Assembly: GCF_036021035.1 (NCBI RefSeq)
Contig: NZ_CP107930.1
Location: forward strand, 4,278,001 to 4,342,000
DNA length: 64,000 bases
Direction of reading: 5' to 3'
Origin: Kineococcus sp. NBC_00420
Lineage (GTDB): Bacteria > Actinomycetota > Actinomycetes > Actinomycetales > Kineococcaceae
Shown here: positions 35,603-44,842 of the stretch, one piece after another
Numbering within the stretch: the stretch's first letter is position 1
Layout of the letters: each line of letters starts with the position of its first letter
Notes under the pieces: generated by a model
Seen by the model: only the letters and a program-made list of their open reading frames with translations
What the model was told of the DNA's origin: nothing
Database searches by the model: none
Position numbers and translations under genes: made by a program

Positions 35603-37279
35603 TCAGTTCCCGGGCAGGACCCCGTCGGCGTCGGGGACGCCACCGTCGATGTCGTCGGCGTCCACGATCCGGTACGCGTACCCCTGCTCGGCCAGGAAGC
35701 GCTGCCGGTGGGCGGCGTAGTCCTGGTCCTTGGTGTCGCGAGAGACGACGGTGTAGAACCGCGCCGAGCCGTGGTCACCCTTGGGCCGCAGCACCCGGCC
35801 GAGGCGCTGGGCCTCCTCCTGGCGCGACCCGAACGAGCCCGACACCTGGATCGCGACCTTGGCCTCCGGCAGGTCGATCGAGAAGTTCGCGACCTTGCTG
35901 ACGACGAGCGTCGTGATCTCGCCGTGGCGGAACGCCTCGAAGAGGCGCTGACGTTCCTTGACCGTCGTCTCGCCCTTGATCACCGGTGCGTCGAGGCGCA
36001 TCCCGAGGTCGTCGAGCTGGTCGATGTACTGACCGATGACCAGCGTCGGCTCGCCCTTGTGCTGCGCGACGAGCTTCTCCACCACCCGGGACTTCGACGC
36101 GGAGGTCGAGCACAACCGGTACTTCTCGTCGTCCTCGGCGGTGGCGTAGGCCAGGCGTTCGGAGTCGGGGAGGGTGACGCGCACCTCGACGCAGTCGGCG
36201 GGCGCGATGTAGCCCTGCGCCTCGATGTCCTTCCACGGGGCGTCGTAGCGCTTGGGACCGATGAGGGAGAACACGTCGCCCTCGCGGCCGTCCTCGCGCA
36301 CCAGCGTCGCCGTCAGCCCGAGGCGGCGACGGGCCTGCAGGTCGGCGGTCATCCGGAAGATCGGCGCCGGCAGCAGGTGGACCTCGTCGTAGAGGATGAG
36401 TCCCCAGTCGCGGGCGTCGAAGAGCTCCAGGTGCGGGTAGACACCCTTCCGCTTCGTCGTGACGACCTGGTACGTCGCGATCGTCACCGGACGGATCTCC
36501 TTGCGGGCCCCGGAGTACTCGCCGATCTCGTCCTCGGTCAGCGAGGTGCGCTTGAGCAGCTCGTCGCGCCACTGCCGGGCCGAGACGGTGTTGGTCACGA
36601 GGATCAGCGTCGTCGCGCGGGCCTTGGCCATCGCCGCCGCGCCCACGAGGGTCTTGCCGGCGCCGCAGGGCAGCACGACCACCCCGGACCCGCCGTGCCA
36701 GAAGTTGTCCACCGCGTCGGCCTGGTAGGGCCGCAGGGTCCAGCCGTCCTCGGCCAGGTCGATCGCGTGCGCCTCACCGTCGACGTAGCCGGCGAGGTCC
36801 TCGGCCGGCCAGCCCAGCTTCAGCAGCACCTGCTTGAGGTTCCCGCGTTCGCTCGGGTGCACCAGGACGGTGTCCGGGGCGATGCGGGTCCCCAGCAGCG
36901 GCGAGGCCTTCTTGCTGCGCAGGATCTCCTCGAGCACCGGGGCGTCGAGGGAGCGCAGGACGAGGCCGTGCTCCTCGTCCTTCACCAGCTGCAGCCGGCC
37001 GTAGCGGGCCATCGTCTCGGCCACGTCGACCAGCAACGCGTGCGGGACGGAGTAGCGGGAGAACTCCAGCAGGGTGTCGACGACCTGTTCGGCGTCGTGG
37101 CCCGCGGCGCGGGCGTTCCACAGCCCCAACGGCGTCAACCGGTAGGTGTGGACGTGCTCGGGGGCACGTTCAAGCTCGGCGAAGGGGGCGATCGCCGCCC
37201 GGCACGCACTCGCGCGCGGGTGGTCGACCTCGAGCAGCAGGGTCTTGTCGCTCTGGACGATGAGGGGTCCGTCGGTCAC
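35603..37279 (-). CDS. XPB/Ssl2-type DNA repair helicase
   Basis: A 558-residue superfamily 2 helicase. Walker A GAGKT is at 206-210, DEVH at 298-301, the XPB RED motif (VREDG) at 328-330, and motif VI QRLGRVLRPKG near 500. The N-terminal 170 residues form the bacterial XPB damage-recognition-like domain. It is a 3'-5' helicase related to eukaryotic TFIIH XPB; its bacterial role in repair or transcription is unsettled. The helicase-associated protein at 38160-40529, on the same strand, is its usual genomic companion, here separated by a DUF4190 gene. Confidence 0.93.
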   Translation of the reverse strand: MTDGPLIVQSDKTLLLEVDHPRASACRAAIAPFAELERAPEHVHTYRLTPLGLWNARAAGHDAEQVVDTLLEFSRYSVPHALLVDVAETMARYGRLQLVKDEEHGLVLRSLDAPVLEEILRSKKASPLLGTRIAPDTVLVHPSERGNLKQVLLKLGWPAEDLAGYVDGEAHAIDLAEDGWTLRPYQADAVDNFWHGGSGVVVLPCGAGKTLVGAAAMAKARATTLILVTNTVSARQWRDELLKRTSLTEDEIGEYSGARKEIRPVTIATYQVVTTKRKGVYPHLELFDARDWGLILYDEVHLLPAPIFRMTADLQARRRLGLTATLVREDGREGDVFSLIGPKRYDAPWKDIEAQGYIAPADCVEVRVTLPDSERLAYATAEDDEKYRLCSTSASKSRVVEKLVAQHKGEPTLVIGQYIDQLDDLGMRLDAPVIKGETTVKERQRLFEAFRHGEITTLVVSKVANFSIDLPEAKVAIQVSGSFGSRQEEAQRLGRVLRPKGDHGSARFYTVVSRDTKDQDYAAHRQRFLAEQGYAYRIVDADDIDGGVPDADGVLPGN

Positions 37280-37316
37280 CTGGTGCTCAACTCCGCAATC
37301 GGTCGGGAACTTCCGG

Positions 37317-38075
37317 TCAGTGGGTGGACAGGACGCTCACGGAGTTCGGGTCGAACGTGGAACTGTCGTCGAAGCCGCCGTTCGCACCGATGATCCCGAA
37401 CAGCACGATGAGACCGATGATCAGCAGGACCGTCAGACCGATGTTGACCCAGGCGCAGATCTTGCCCGCGAAGAGGAAGCCCAGGCCGCGCTTGGCGCCG
37501 TTGGCCTCCATGATCTCGCGGCGTGCGCCGGGGGTGAGGGCCAGCGCCACGATGGCCGCGATCCAGCCGAGGCCGGTGAACATCAGCACGAGCCCGCCGA
37601 CCGACGTCCACAGGACGGCGTGCGCCATGCCCGCGACGGGCACCTGCTGCGGGGTGCCGTAGCTGCCGTACTGGTTCGGGTACTGCTGGTTCGGGTAGGG
37701 CTGGTTCGGGTGCTGCTGCTGGCCCGGGTAGCTCGAGGGGTACGGCTGGTTCTGCCCGTAGCCCGTGGGCTGGTCGTTCTGCTGCCCGTAGGAGGAGGAC
37801 TGCTGGGACCAGGGTGAGGACTGCTGACCCGACTGACCCGACTCCCCGTAGGGGCTGCTCGGCTGCCCGTAGCGCGGGAGGCTCTCCGTCGGCGGCGCGG
37901 TGGGGTGGGCCTGCGTCGGGGCGTCCGGGGCCGGCGGCGTCGACCGGTACGGATCGTGCGCGTCCTCGGCGGAGGACGGGGCGGCGCCCGCCCGGTAGGG
38001 GTCCTGCGCCGGGGGCTCCTGGTCGGGCTTCTCCCACCAGGAACGCTGTCCGTCGCCCTGACCGCTGTCGCTCAT
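37317..38075 (-). CDS. DUF4190-type membrane protein with a P/Q/Y-rich N-terminus
   Basis: A 252-residue protein. Residues 1-145 are disordered and rich in P, Q, G, S and Y, with repeats such as NQPYPNQQYPNQYG. Two membrane helices follow: HAVLWTSVGGLVLMFTGLGWIAAIVALALTPGARREI and NIGLTVLLIIGLIVLFGIIG. This is the DUF4190 arrangement, common in actinobacterial surface-associated proteins of unknown function. GGGAG stands about eleven bases before the ATG. Confidence 0.7.
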   Translation of the reverse strand: MSDSGQGDGQRSWWEKPDQEPPAQDPYRAGAAPSSAEDAHDPYRSTPPAPDAPTQAHPTAPPTESLPRYGQPSSPYGESGQSGQQSSPWSQQSSSYGQQNDQPTGYGQNQPYPSSYPGQQQHPNQPYPNQQYPNQYGSYGTPQQVPVAGMAHAVLWTSVGGLVLMFTGLGWIAAIVALALTPGARREIMEANGAKRGLGFLFAGKICAWVNIGLTVLLIIGLIVLFGIIGANGGFDDSSTFDPNSVSVLSTH

Positions 38076-38159
38076 GCTGGTTCGCGCTCCCGTGAGGTGT
38101 CCTCGATCTGGTCGTCGTGCGCTACGACGCTAGCTCACCTCTCCGACACGAGCCTCCGC

Positions 38160-40529
38160 TCAGGCCTGCGCCTCGGCCACACCGGTGACCCGGTGCACCG
38201 AGTAGGAGCGGACCGAGCGCTGCTCGTGGTCGAACGCGGTGATCCGGCCGCCCTCCACCCCCAGGGGCTCGACGAGGTGCCGGCTCGTGGAGCCGGACGC
38301 GTCGACGTAGCCGATCCACACCGGCCGTCGCCGTCCGACCGCGTCGCGCAGCACGGCCAGCGACGTCGTCGGGTCCATCGGCGGCAGCGGCGGGGCGTCC
38401 CGGGTGCGCTCGCGGCGACGCTCCAGCTCCGCCACGTCCTCGTCGCCGGCGCGGACGGTCTGGACGGCCGCGGCGAGCAGCGCGGCGCCCGGGGCGGGCG
38501 GTTCACCCGTCACGGGGCGGGGCGAGGGGCGCGGGCCCGAGCGCATCGCCGTCACCCGCCGCACCAGGAGTTCGCCGTCGGGGCCCTCGGCCGCCGGGGC
38601 CACCCCGACCTGACGCAGCACGGACAGGACCTCGTCCGGGTCGGCCGGGCTGGCCAGGACGGTCGGGGCCAGCATCCGCAACCCGATCGCCGCGCAGCGC
38701 TTGTCGGCGACGAGCTCCGCGAGCAGGGCCGGGTCCTCGGCGCGCACGTAGGACCCCGCACGCCCGACCCGGACCCGGCCGTGGCGGCGGGCGACGTCGC
38801 GGACCAGGTACTCCAGCGGCTGCGGGACACCCGTGGAGGACAACGCGGCGAGGAAGGCCAGGGCCTCGTCGGCCGTCTGACCGTCGTCGAGGCCGTGGCG
38901 CACCGACGTCGGGTCGAAGCGGTAGACCGTCGCGCCGCCCCGGCTCTCCACCCGGGCCAGCGACTCCAGCCGCCGGGACAGGTGGGTCTCCAGGGGCCCG
39001 GGGGCCACCGCGGTCAGGTCCGCCTGCAGCAGCACCTCGCGCACCGGCGTCGGCAGGGCCGCCGCCAGCGCCGTGGCGGCCCCTTCCTCGTCGTCCACCA
39101 GGAGGGCCCGGCCCGCGGGGGAGAGAGCACCGGCCCCCAGGACCCCCAGCCAGGACGCGTCCCGGGCGGTCCAGCCCACGAGGTCGTCGCGCAGCTTCGT
39201 CGCCCGCCGCGGGGACTGCCAGCGCAACCGCGCCGCCAACGTCTCCGGCGCCGCCACCTCGTCCTGCGCCAGCGCGGCGAGCTCGCTCAGCACCGCGCGC
39301 CGCACCAGGAGGGCGGAGGCGCGGTCGAGGTCCGGGCCCAGCGCGTTGCGGGCGGCGTCCTTGGCGTCGCGGCTGCCGACCATCGCGGGCACCCGGGTGC
39401 TCGCCAGCCAGCAGCTGGCCAGGTGCACCCAGCGGTAGGGCAGGTCCTCCTCGACCCAGGTGTCGTAGGCCGGCGTCGGCAGCCACCGCGGCTCGACCTC
39501 GCCGTCGTCGGCGACGAGCCCGGCGACCCAGGCCGTCTCGACGACCAGCGCGGCCGTGGACTCGTCGACCTCGAGGGCGCTCGCCGTCCGTCGCAGCTCG
39601 CGCACGCCGAGACCACCGGCGCGCAGCACCGACGGACCCGCGGCACCCCACAACCGGCCCAGTTCGTCGACGAGGCGGCACGCCTCCGCGGCGGCCTCGG
39701 CCCCACCGGCGAGCACGACCTCGTGGCGTCGCGTCGTCGTGCTCAGCTCGGGCGGGCGTCGGTCGGGGGTGCGGTGCACGCGACCTCCGCGCAGCGCGAG
39801 GCCGACCTCGCGGGGGAGCACGACGGTTCCCGGGCCGGACACGGCCAGCAGCCCGCGCGAGAGCAACCAGTCCACCGGCCCCGTCGACGTCGCCGTCCGG
39901 ACCTGGCGGTCGGCGCGTTCGACGGCGCCCGTCGGCGGTCCCCAGGTCAGCTTGTCCAGGACCGTCCTGACCCCCTCGGGAGCGTCGGTGAGCAACTGCT
40001 CGACCGTGCCGGGGGCGCCGAGGTGCTCCCCGAGGCGGGTGAGGGCGACCTCGGGGTCGTGGCTGACCTCGAGACCGAGGTCCTCGAGCAGTTCCGCCAG
40101 CCGCTGCGGGGAGCGACGGCCCAGGGCGTCGGCCAGCGTCGGGCCGAGCTCCGCCGGGTGCGGGCCGAGGAGTTCGCGCACGGCCGAGACGAGGTGCAGG
40201 CGGCGGTCGGGTCCCCAGAGCAGCGCGCTGCGGCGCAGGTGCGCGACGACGTCGTTGGCGCGCGCCCCCCACGCCTTCGAGACCGCGGTGACGCTCGTCG
40301 GGTCCGGCAGCACCGCGAGCACCTCGGCGACCTGCAGGGCCGGGGTGTCCAGGCGTTCCAGCGCACGCTGGGTGCTCGCCCGCGTCGTCGCCCGCGTCGC
40401 CAGGGCCGTCGAGGACGTGGGCAGGGGCGCGGCGAGGTCGGGTCGCTGCGTGAACAGGACCACCAGGTCCTCGTCCGCGCGCGAGCGCAGGTCCTCGGCG
40501 AGGGTGCGCGGAGCAGGGGCCGTAGGCAT
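38160..40529 (-). CDS. Helicase-associated (Helicase_C_3) protein with a WYL-like C-terminus
   Basis: A 789-residue protein starting TLAEDLRSRADEDLVVLFTQRPDLAAPLP, the form of the actinobacterial helicase-associated family usually encoded next to XPB (Rv0862c beside Rv0861c in Mycobacterium tuberculosis, from memory). It contains no Walker motif, so it is not itself a helicase. The end, RPVWIGYVDASGSTSRHLVEPLGVEGGRITAFDHEQRSVRSYSVHRVTGV, resembles a WYL-type ligand domain. TAGACT (40542-40537) is seven bases before the ATG, a leaderless pattern. A direct partner of the XPB helicase is likely. Confidence 0.8.
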   Translation of the reverse strand: MPTAPAPRTLAEDLRSRADEDLVVLFTQRPDLAAPLPTSSTALATRATTRASTQRALERLDTPALQVAEVLAVLPDPTSVTAVSKAWGARANDVVAHLRRSALLWGPDRRLHLVSAVRELLGPHPAELGPTLADALGRRSPQRLAELLEDLGLEVSHDPEVALTRLGEHLGAPGTVEQLLTDAPEGVRTVLDKLTWGPPTGAVERADRQVRTATSTGPVDWLLSRGLLAVSGPGTVVLPREVGLALRGGRVHRTPDRRPPELSTTTRRHEVVLAGGAEAAAEACRLVDELGRLWGAAGPSVLRAGGLGVRELRRTASALEVDESTAALVVETAWVAGLVADDGEVEPRWLPTPAYDTWVEEDLPYRWVHLASCWLASTRVPAMVGSRDAKDAARNALGPDLDRASALLVRRAVLSELAALAQDEVAAPETLAARLRWQSPRRATKLRDDLVGWTARDASWLGVLGAGALSPAGRALLVDDEEGAATALAAALPTPVREVLLQADLTAVAPGPLETHLSRRLESLARVESRGGATVYRFDPTSVRHGLDDGQTADEALAFLAALSSTGVPQPLEYLVRDVARRHGRVRVGRAGSYVRAEDPALLAELVADKRCAAIGLRMLAPTVLASPADPDEVLSVLRQVGVAPAAEGPDGELLVRRVTAMRSGPRPSPRPVTGEPPAPGAALLAAAVQTVRAGDEDVAELERRRERTRDAPPLPPMDPTTSLAVLRDAVGRRRPVWIGYVDASGSTSRHLVEPLGVEGGRITAFDHEQRSVRSYSVHRVTGVAEAQA

Positions 40530-40577
40530 CGGGCGAAGTCTAGGCGTGGTGTCGGACCCCGGCCCTACCGTGCCGCC

Positions 40578-41102
40578 ATGACCAGCGACTCCGCACGGAC
40601 CCCGGCTCCCGGTGGCGAACGGGGCGACCTCCTGTCCGCCCTGACCAAGCACCGGTGGCTCTTCACCCAGACCCTCACCGACCTGACCGAGGAGCAGGCG
40701 GCGGCCCGGACCACCGTGAGCGAGTTGTGCCTCGGGGGCCTGGTCAAGCACGTCGCGCAGACCGAGGCCCAGTGGGCGGACTTCGCCGTGCACGGGGCCG
40801 GTGGGCTGCCGTCCTTCGCGGACACCGACTTCCAGGCGCGGGCCGACTCCTTCCGGATGCTCCCCGGGGAGACCGTCGCCGGCGTGCTGGCCGACTACGC
40901 GGCCGTCGCCGCCCGCACCGACGAGCTCGTGCGGACCCTCGACCTCGACCTCGCGCACGACCTGCCGGAGGCACCCTGGTTCGAGCCGGGGCGGTGGAGC
41001 GCCCGACGCGTGTTCGTCCACGTGCTCGCCGAGGTCGCCCAGCACGCCGGCCACGCGGACCTCCTGCGCGAGGCCGTCGACGGCCGGAAGTCGATGGGCT
41101 GA
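40578..41102 (+). CDS. DinB-family protein (first copy)
   Basis: A 174-residue four-helix-bundle protein. CLGGLVKHVAQTEAQWADF and HVLAEVAQHAGHADLLREAVDG supply the three metal-binding histidines. Actinobacterial DinB proteins of this kind (DUF664) are often mycothiol-dependent transferases or detoxifying enzymes. TACCGT (40566-40571) is exactly six bases before the ATG, so leaderless. Its TGA directly abuts the stop of the ECF sigma gene on the other strand. Confidence 0.85.
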   Translation: MTSDSARTPAPGGERGDLLSALTKHRWLFTQTLTDLTEEQAAARTTVSELCLGGLVKHVAQTEAQWADFAVHGAGGLPSFADTDFQARADSFRMLPGETVAGVLADYAAVAARTDELVRTLDLDLAHDLPEAPWFEPGRWSARRVFVHVLAEVAQHAGHADLLREAVDGRKSMG

Positions 41103-42116
41103 TCAGGCCGGGGGCTCCTGCGGGAAGCCGAAGAGGTCGAAGAGCCGGGTGTCCAGGAACGACGTGATCCGGACGATCTTCCCCTCGGCCAGCTCCAGGG
41201 CCTGCACGGCGAACGGCACGAGCTCGCCGTTCGCCCCGATCGGCTTGTAGTGGACGTAGGCGGGGGACCCGTTCATCGTCACCGGGACCAGCTTCGACCC
41301 GCGGCACTGGTGGCCGGGTCCGAGCATCCAGGCGGTGATGTCCTGCGCGCCCTCCAGCCACAGGTCGAACGGCGGCATGTTCTGCGTGACGTCGGCCGCG
41401 AGGAGCTTCACGAAGGCGTCCATGTCGTAGGCCTCGAAGGCCCGGACGTAGTCCTCCAGCAACGTGCGGTGAGTGTCGTCGAGGGGTTCGGTGCGTTCCA
41501 CGTCGGGGCGTTCGGCCAGCGTCGCCCGGGCCCGCTGCAACGCGCTGTTCACCGACGCCGTCGTCGTGTCGAGCAGGTGCGCGACCTCCTCCGCCTTCCA
41601 GCGCAGGACGTCGCGCAGGATGAGGACCGAACGCTGACGCGGGGGCAGGTGCTGCAGCGCGGCGACGAAGGCGAGGCGGATCGACTCCCGGGCCACGGCG
41701 ATGTCGGCCGGGTCGCCGGTTTCCGGCAGCACCCGGTCGTCGACCATCGGCTCCAGCCAGGTGTCCTCCGGCTGACTGCGCTGCAGCGACGCCTCGACCG
41801 GCTCCCACGCGGACGCCGAGAGGTCCATCGGCCGGGCGCGCCGCTTCCGGTTCTCGAGCATCGTGAGGCAGACGTTCGTGGCGATCCGGTACAGCCAGGA
41901 CCGCAGGCCCGACCGGCCCGCGTAGCCGTCGATGCTCTTCCACGCCCGGACCATCGTGTCCTGGACGGCGTCCTCGGCGTCGAAGGCGGAACCGAGCATC
42001 CGGTAGCAGTAGCCCCTGAGCTCGGAGCGGTGCGCGGCGAGGCGGGGTTCGAGTTCCCCGGCGGTGAGCGTCGGATGGGTGGCGGAGACGTCAACGGCGC
42101 TGTCGGAGGTCGTCAC
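41103..42116 (-). CDS. ECF sigma factor with a C-terminal SnoaL-like domain
   Basis: A 337-residue sigma factor. Region 2 is RGYCYRMLGSAFDAEDAVQDTMVRAWKSIDGYAGRSGLRSWLYRIATNVCLTML; region 4 is ALQHLPPRQRSVLILRDVLRWKAEEVAHLLDTTTASVNSALQRARATL. A C-terminal domain of about 125 residues (LLEDYVRAFEAYDMDAFVKLLAADVTQNMPPFDLWLEG) is SnoaL/NTF2-like, as in the SigG/TIGR02960 group. This domain usually replaces an anti-sigma factor, and no anti-sigma gene is adjacent. GTG start, without a clear upstream ribosome site. Confidence 0.9.
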   Translation of the reverse strand: MTTSDSAVDVSATHPTLTAGELEPRLAAHRSELRGYCYRMLGSAFDAEDAVQDTMVRAWKSIDGYAGRSGLRSWLYRIATNVCLTMLENRKRRARPMDLSASAWEPVEASLQRSQPEDTWLEPMVDDRVLPETGDPADIAVARESIRLAFVAALQHLPPRQRSVLILRDVLRWKAEEVAHLLDTTTASVNSALQRARATLAERPDVERTEPLDDTHRTLLEDYVRAFEAYDMDAFVKLLAADVTQNMPPFDLWLEGAQDITAWMLGPGHQCRGSKLVPVTMNGSPAYVHYKPIGANGELVPFAVQALELAEGKIVRITSFLDTRLFDLFGFPQEPPA

Positions 42117-42208
42117 GCGCTCAGCACAGCACAGACCACCGACACCGGGGGAGGCCCCGCAGGCACCGAGGTCCGGGGAACCCGGACGCCCTGGTTGGAT
42201 CGGGCAAC

Positions 42209-42955
42209 GTGTCGCCCGTCGAGATCCCGCTGCTCCTGCTGGCCGGGGTGCTGGCGGGGCTCGTCGGCAGCACGGCGGGACTCGCCTCGCTGGTCTCCTA
42301 CCCGGCGCTGCTGCTGACCGGGGTGCCCCCGCTGGCCGCCAACGTCACCAACTCGATGGCCCTACTCGGGGTCACGGCCGGCACTGCAGCCGGTTCCCGA
42401 CCCGAGCTCTCCGGTCAGGGCGCCCGGCTGAAGCGGCTGCTGCCGATCGCCGCGGCGGGCGGCGCCGTGGGCTGCGTGCTGCTGCTCGCCCTCCCGCCGG
42501 ACGCGTTCGAGGTGGTCGTCCCGTTCCTCGTGGGCGGAGCCTCGGTGACGATCCTGCTGCAACCGCGGATCAAGCAGTTGCAGCCCGGTCGGCTCTCCCC
42601 GAACAACCCCGCCGCCCTCGTCGCGATCTTCCTCGTCGGGATCTACGGCGGCTACTTCGGCGCCGCCGCCGGGGTGCTGATGCTCGCGCTCTCCGAGGTG
42701 CTGCACGCCCAGTCCCTCGCCCGCAACAACGCGCTGAAGAACATGCTGACCGGGGCCGCGAACACCGTCGCCGCCGTCGGTTTCGCGGTGTTCGGGCCGG
42801 TGGACTGGTGGGCGGCGCTGCTCCTCGGTGTCGGGTGCGTCGTGGGGGGCCGGGTCGGGCCGGTCATCGTGCGCCGCCTCGACCCTCGGGTGCTGCGGAC
42901 CGTCATCGCCGTGGCCGGGCTGGCGTTGGCCGTGCGGTTGTTCCTCACGCGCTGA
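42209..42955 (+). CDS. TSUP (TauE/SafE-type) membrane transporter
   Basis: A 248-residue membrane protein with about eight helices. GVLAGLVGSTAGLASLVSYPALLLTGVPPLAANVTNSMAL and GIYGGYFGAAAGVLMLALSEVLHAQSLARNNALKNMLTGAANTVAAV are the two TSUP repeats. The family exports or imports sulfite, sulfoacetate or organic anions. Substrate not determinable. It is divergent from the ECF sigma gene and followed closely by the Nudix gene. Confidence 0.88.
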   Translation: MSPVEIPLLLLAGVLAGLVGSTAGLASLVSYPALLLTGVPPLAANVTNSMALLGVTAGTAAGSRPELSGQGARLKRLLPIAAAGGAVGCVLLLALPPDAFEVVVPFLVGGASVTILLQPRIKQLQPGRLSPNNPAALVAIFLVGIYGGYFGAAAGVLMLALSEVLHAQSLARNNALKNMLTGAANTVAAVGFAVFGPVDWWAALLLGVGCVVGGRVGPVIVRRLDPRVLRTVIAVAGLALAVRLFLTR

Positions 42956-42980
42956 CGGTCCGGGTTCGTAGGCTGCCCGG

Positions 42981-43391
42981 GTGGACCACGCACGAACCAC
43001 CCGGGTGCTGCTCGTCGACGACGATGGGCGGGTCCTCCTGCTGCGGACGGTGCTGCCCGAGGGAGGTCACGCCTGGACGACGCCCGGCGGCGACGTCGGC
43101 GCCGACGAGGGCCCCGCGGCGGCGGCCGTCCGGCAGCTGCGCGAACAGGTCGCCGTCGTGGACGTCGAACTCGTCCCGCTCTCCGGCGATGCGCACGAGC
43201 AGGTCTTCGCCGGCCGGAGCCCACGCGGTGCGATCGAGGCGGGACTCACCGACTGGGAGGTCGAGCACCACCGCGGGCACCGCTGGTGGAGCGTCGCGGA
43301 CCTGCGCTACACCTCCGAGACGCTCGTCCCCGCCGGTCTCCCCGGTCTCCTCGACGACGTCCTCCGCGGCCCGCTGCCGCCGGGCCGCTGA
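42981..43391 (+). CDS. Nudix-fold protein with a degenerate Nudix box
   Basis: A 136-residue Nudix fold (RVLLVDDDGRVLLLRTVLPEGGHAWTTPGGDVG). The box should read GX5EX7REUXEEXGU, but residues 51-59 read RQLREQVAV: two of the three metal-binding glutamates are Gln (52 and 56) and the Gly is Ala (58). Catalysis as a pyrophosphohydrolase is therefore doubtful; it may bind a nucleotide instead. TAGGCT (42969-42974) is six bases before the GTG, leaderless. Its stop abuts the MFS stop. Confidence 0.8.
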   Translation: MDHARTTRVLLVDDDGRVLLLRTVLPEGGHAWTTPGGDVGADEGPAAAAVRQLREQVAVVDVELVPLSGDAHEQVFAGRSPRGAIEAGLTDWEVEHHRGHRWWSVADLRYTSETLVPAGLPGLLDDVLRGPLPPGR

Positions 43392-44813
43392 TCAGCGCCG
43401 TCCCGCGCGGACGGCGTCACCCGCACCGCGGGGCAGCGACGCCGACTCGACGATGCTGAGCAGGCCCAGGACGGCCATCCCGACCAGCGCGGCGCGGTAG
43501 GCGAAGGCGGCGTCCCCGGCGGGGGCCAGGCCGGCCGCCGCCCGGACGAGCAGGGCCGCCACGGCGATCCCGACCCCCGTCGCGAGCTGCATGCTGATCG
43601 AGGCCACGGTGTTGGCAGGGTTCATCTGGGCACCGGGGACGTCGGCGAACTGCAGGGTGTTGTAGGCGGTGAAACCCACCGATCGGGCCGCGCCCGACAC
43701 GAGGAACACCAGCGCCACGACGATCTCCGGGGTGTCCGGGCGCAGCAGCGCCGCCGCGACGAACGACGCGGCCAGCACGGAGGTCGCGACCACGATGAGG
43801 GGCACCAGGCGGAACCGGTGCATCAACGGGGTCGTCGCGGGTTTGATCCCGAGGTTCCCCGCGAACACCGCCATCACCATCGCCCCGGCGCGCACGGGAC
43901 TCCACCCGAACCCCTCCTGCAGCAGCAGGGGCAGCAGGAACGGGGCCGCGCTGACGACCCCGCGGTAGACCGAACCGGCCGAGTTCGAGGCGCGGAACGT
44001 CGCGATGCGCAGGGGGCGCAGGTCGAGCACCGGGTGCGCGGCGCGCCGGAACCAGAACACCGCGAGGGTTCCCACGAGCACCGACCCGACGAGCAGACCG
44101 GCCCCCGCGACCGTCGTCGACGCGTCGGCCACGAACTCCATCCCGAGGACCAGCGCGCTCACGGCCACCACCAGCAGCACGAGCCCGACACCGTCCAGCG
44201 GGCGCCGGCGGCGGGGGACCTGCGGCACGATCCGCCACGCGGCCAGGACCAGCACGATCCCGACGGGGACGTTCACCCAGAAGATCCACGGCCAGCCCGC
44301 GTACTCGGTGAGGATCCCGCCGAGCAGCGGGGCGATGACCGGGGCGACGAGAGCGGGCCACGTGAGGTACGCGATCGCGCGCACGAGGTCCGACTTGGCC
44401 GTTCCGCTGAGGACCACCAGCCGTCCGATCGGGACGAGCATGCTGCCGGCGATGCCCTGCAGGACCCTGGCGGTGGTGAGGGTCGCGACGGAGTCGGAGG
44501 CCGCGCACAGCACCGACGCCAGGGTGAACACCACGATCGAGACCAGGAACACGGGCCGTGCCCCGAGCCGGTCCGCGGCCCACGAGCCGAGCGGGATGAA
44601 CGCCGCCACCGCGACCAGGTACGCCGTGACCGCGAGCCCGAGGTCGGCCGGGACGACGTCGAAAGCCGTCGCGATCGAGGGCGTCGCCGTGGTGAGGATC
44701 GTCGCGTCGAGGTTCTCCATGAAGAACGCCAGGGCCACGACGAGCGCGAGGGGACGGGACCAGCCGACCGACCCGTCCGCGGAGGCCGTCGCCGGGGCAG
44801 GGGTTTTCGGCAC
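43392..44813 (-). CDS. MFS drug:proton antiporter, DHA2 (14-helix) type
   Basis: A 473-residue transporter. FFMENLDATILTTATPSIATAF is the DHA2 start signature, and LGSWAADRLGARPVFLVSIVVFTLASVLCA carries the loop 2-3 motif. Helices continue to residue 460. It probably exports a drug or metabolite. GTG start; TAACCT (44825-44820) is six bases upstream with no ribosome site. The asparaginase gene lies 29 bases upstream on the same strand, but the MFS promoter suggests separate expression. Confidence 0.88.
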   Translation of the reverse strand: MPKTPAPATASADGSVGWSRPLALVVALAFFMENLDATILTTATPSIATAFDVVPADLGLAVTAYLVAVAAFIPLGSWAADRLGARPVFLVSIVVFTLASVLCAASDSVATLTTARVLQGIAGSMLVPIGRLVVLSGTAKSDLVRAIAYLTWPALVAPVIAPLLGGILTEYAGWPWIFWVNVPVGIVLVLAAWRIVPQVPRRRRPLDGVGLVLLVVAVSALVLGMEFVADASTTVAGAGLLVGSVLVGTLAVFWFRRAAHPVLDLRPLRIATFRASNSAGSVYRGVVSAAPFLLPLLLQEGFGWSPVRAGAMVMAVFAGNLGIKPATTPLMHRFRLVPLIVVATSVLAASFVAAALLRPDTPEIVVALVFLVSGAARSVGFTAYNTLQFADVPGAQMNPANTVASISMQLATGVGIAVAALLVRAAAGLAPAGDAAFAYRAALVGMAVLGLLSIVESASLPRGAGDAVRAGRR

Positions 44814-44842
44814 TCGGAGAGGTTACGACCCTCGGGGTGGGT

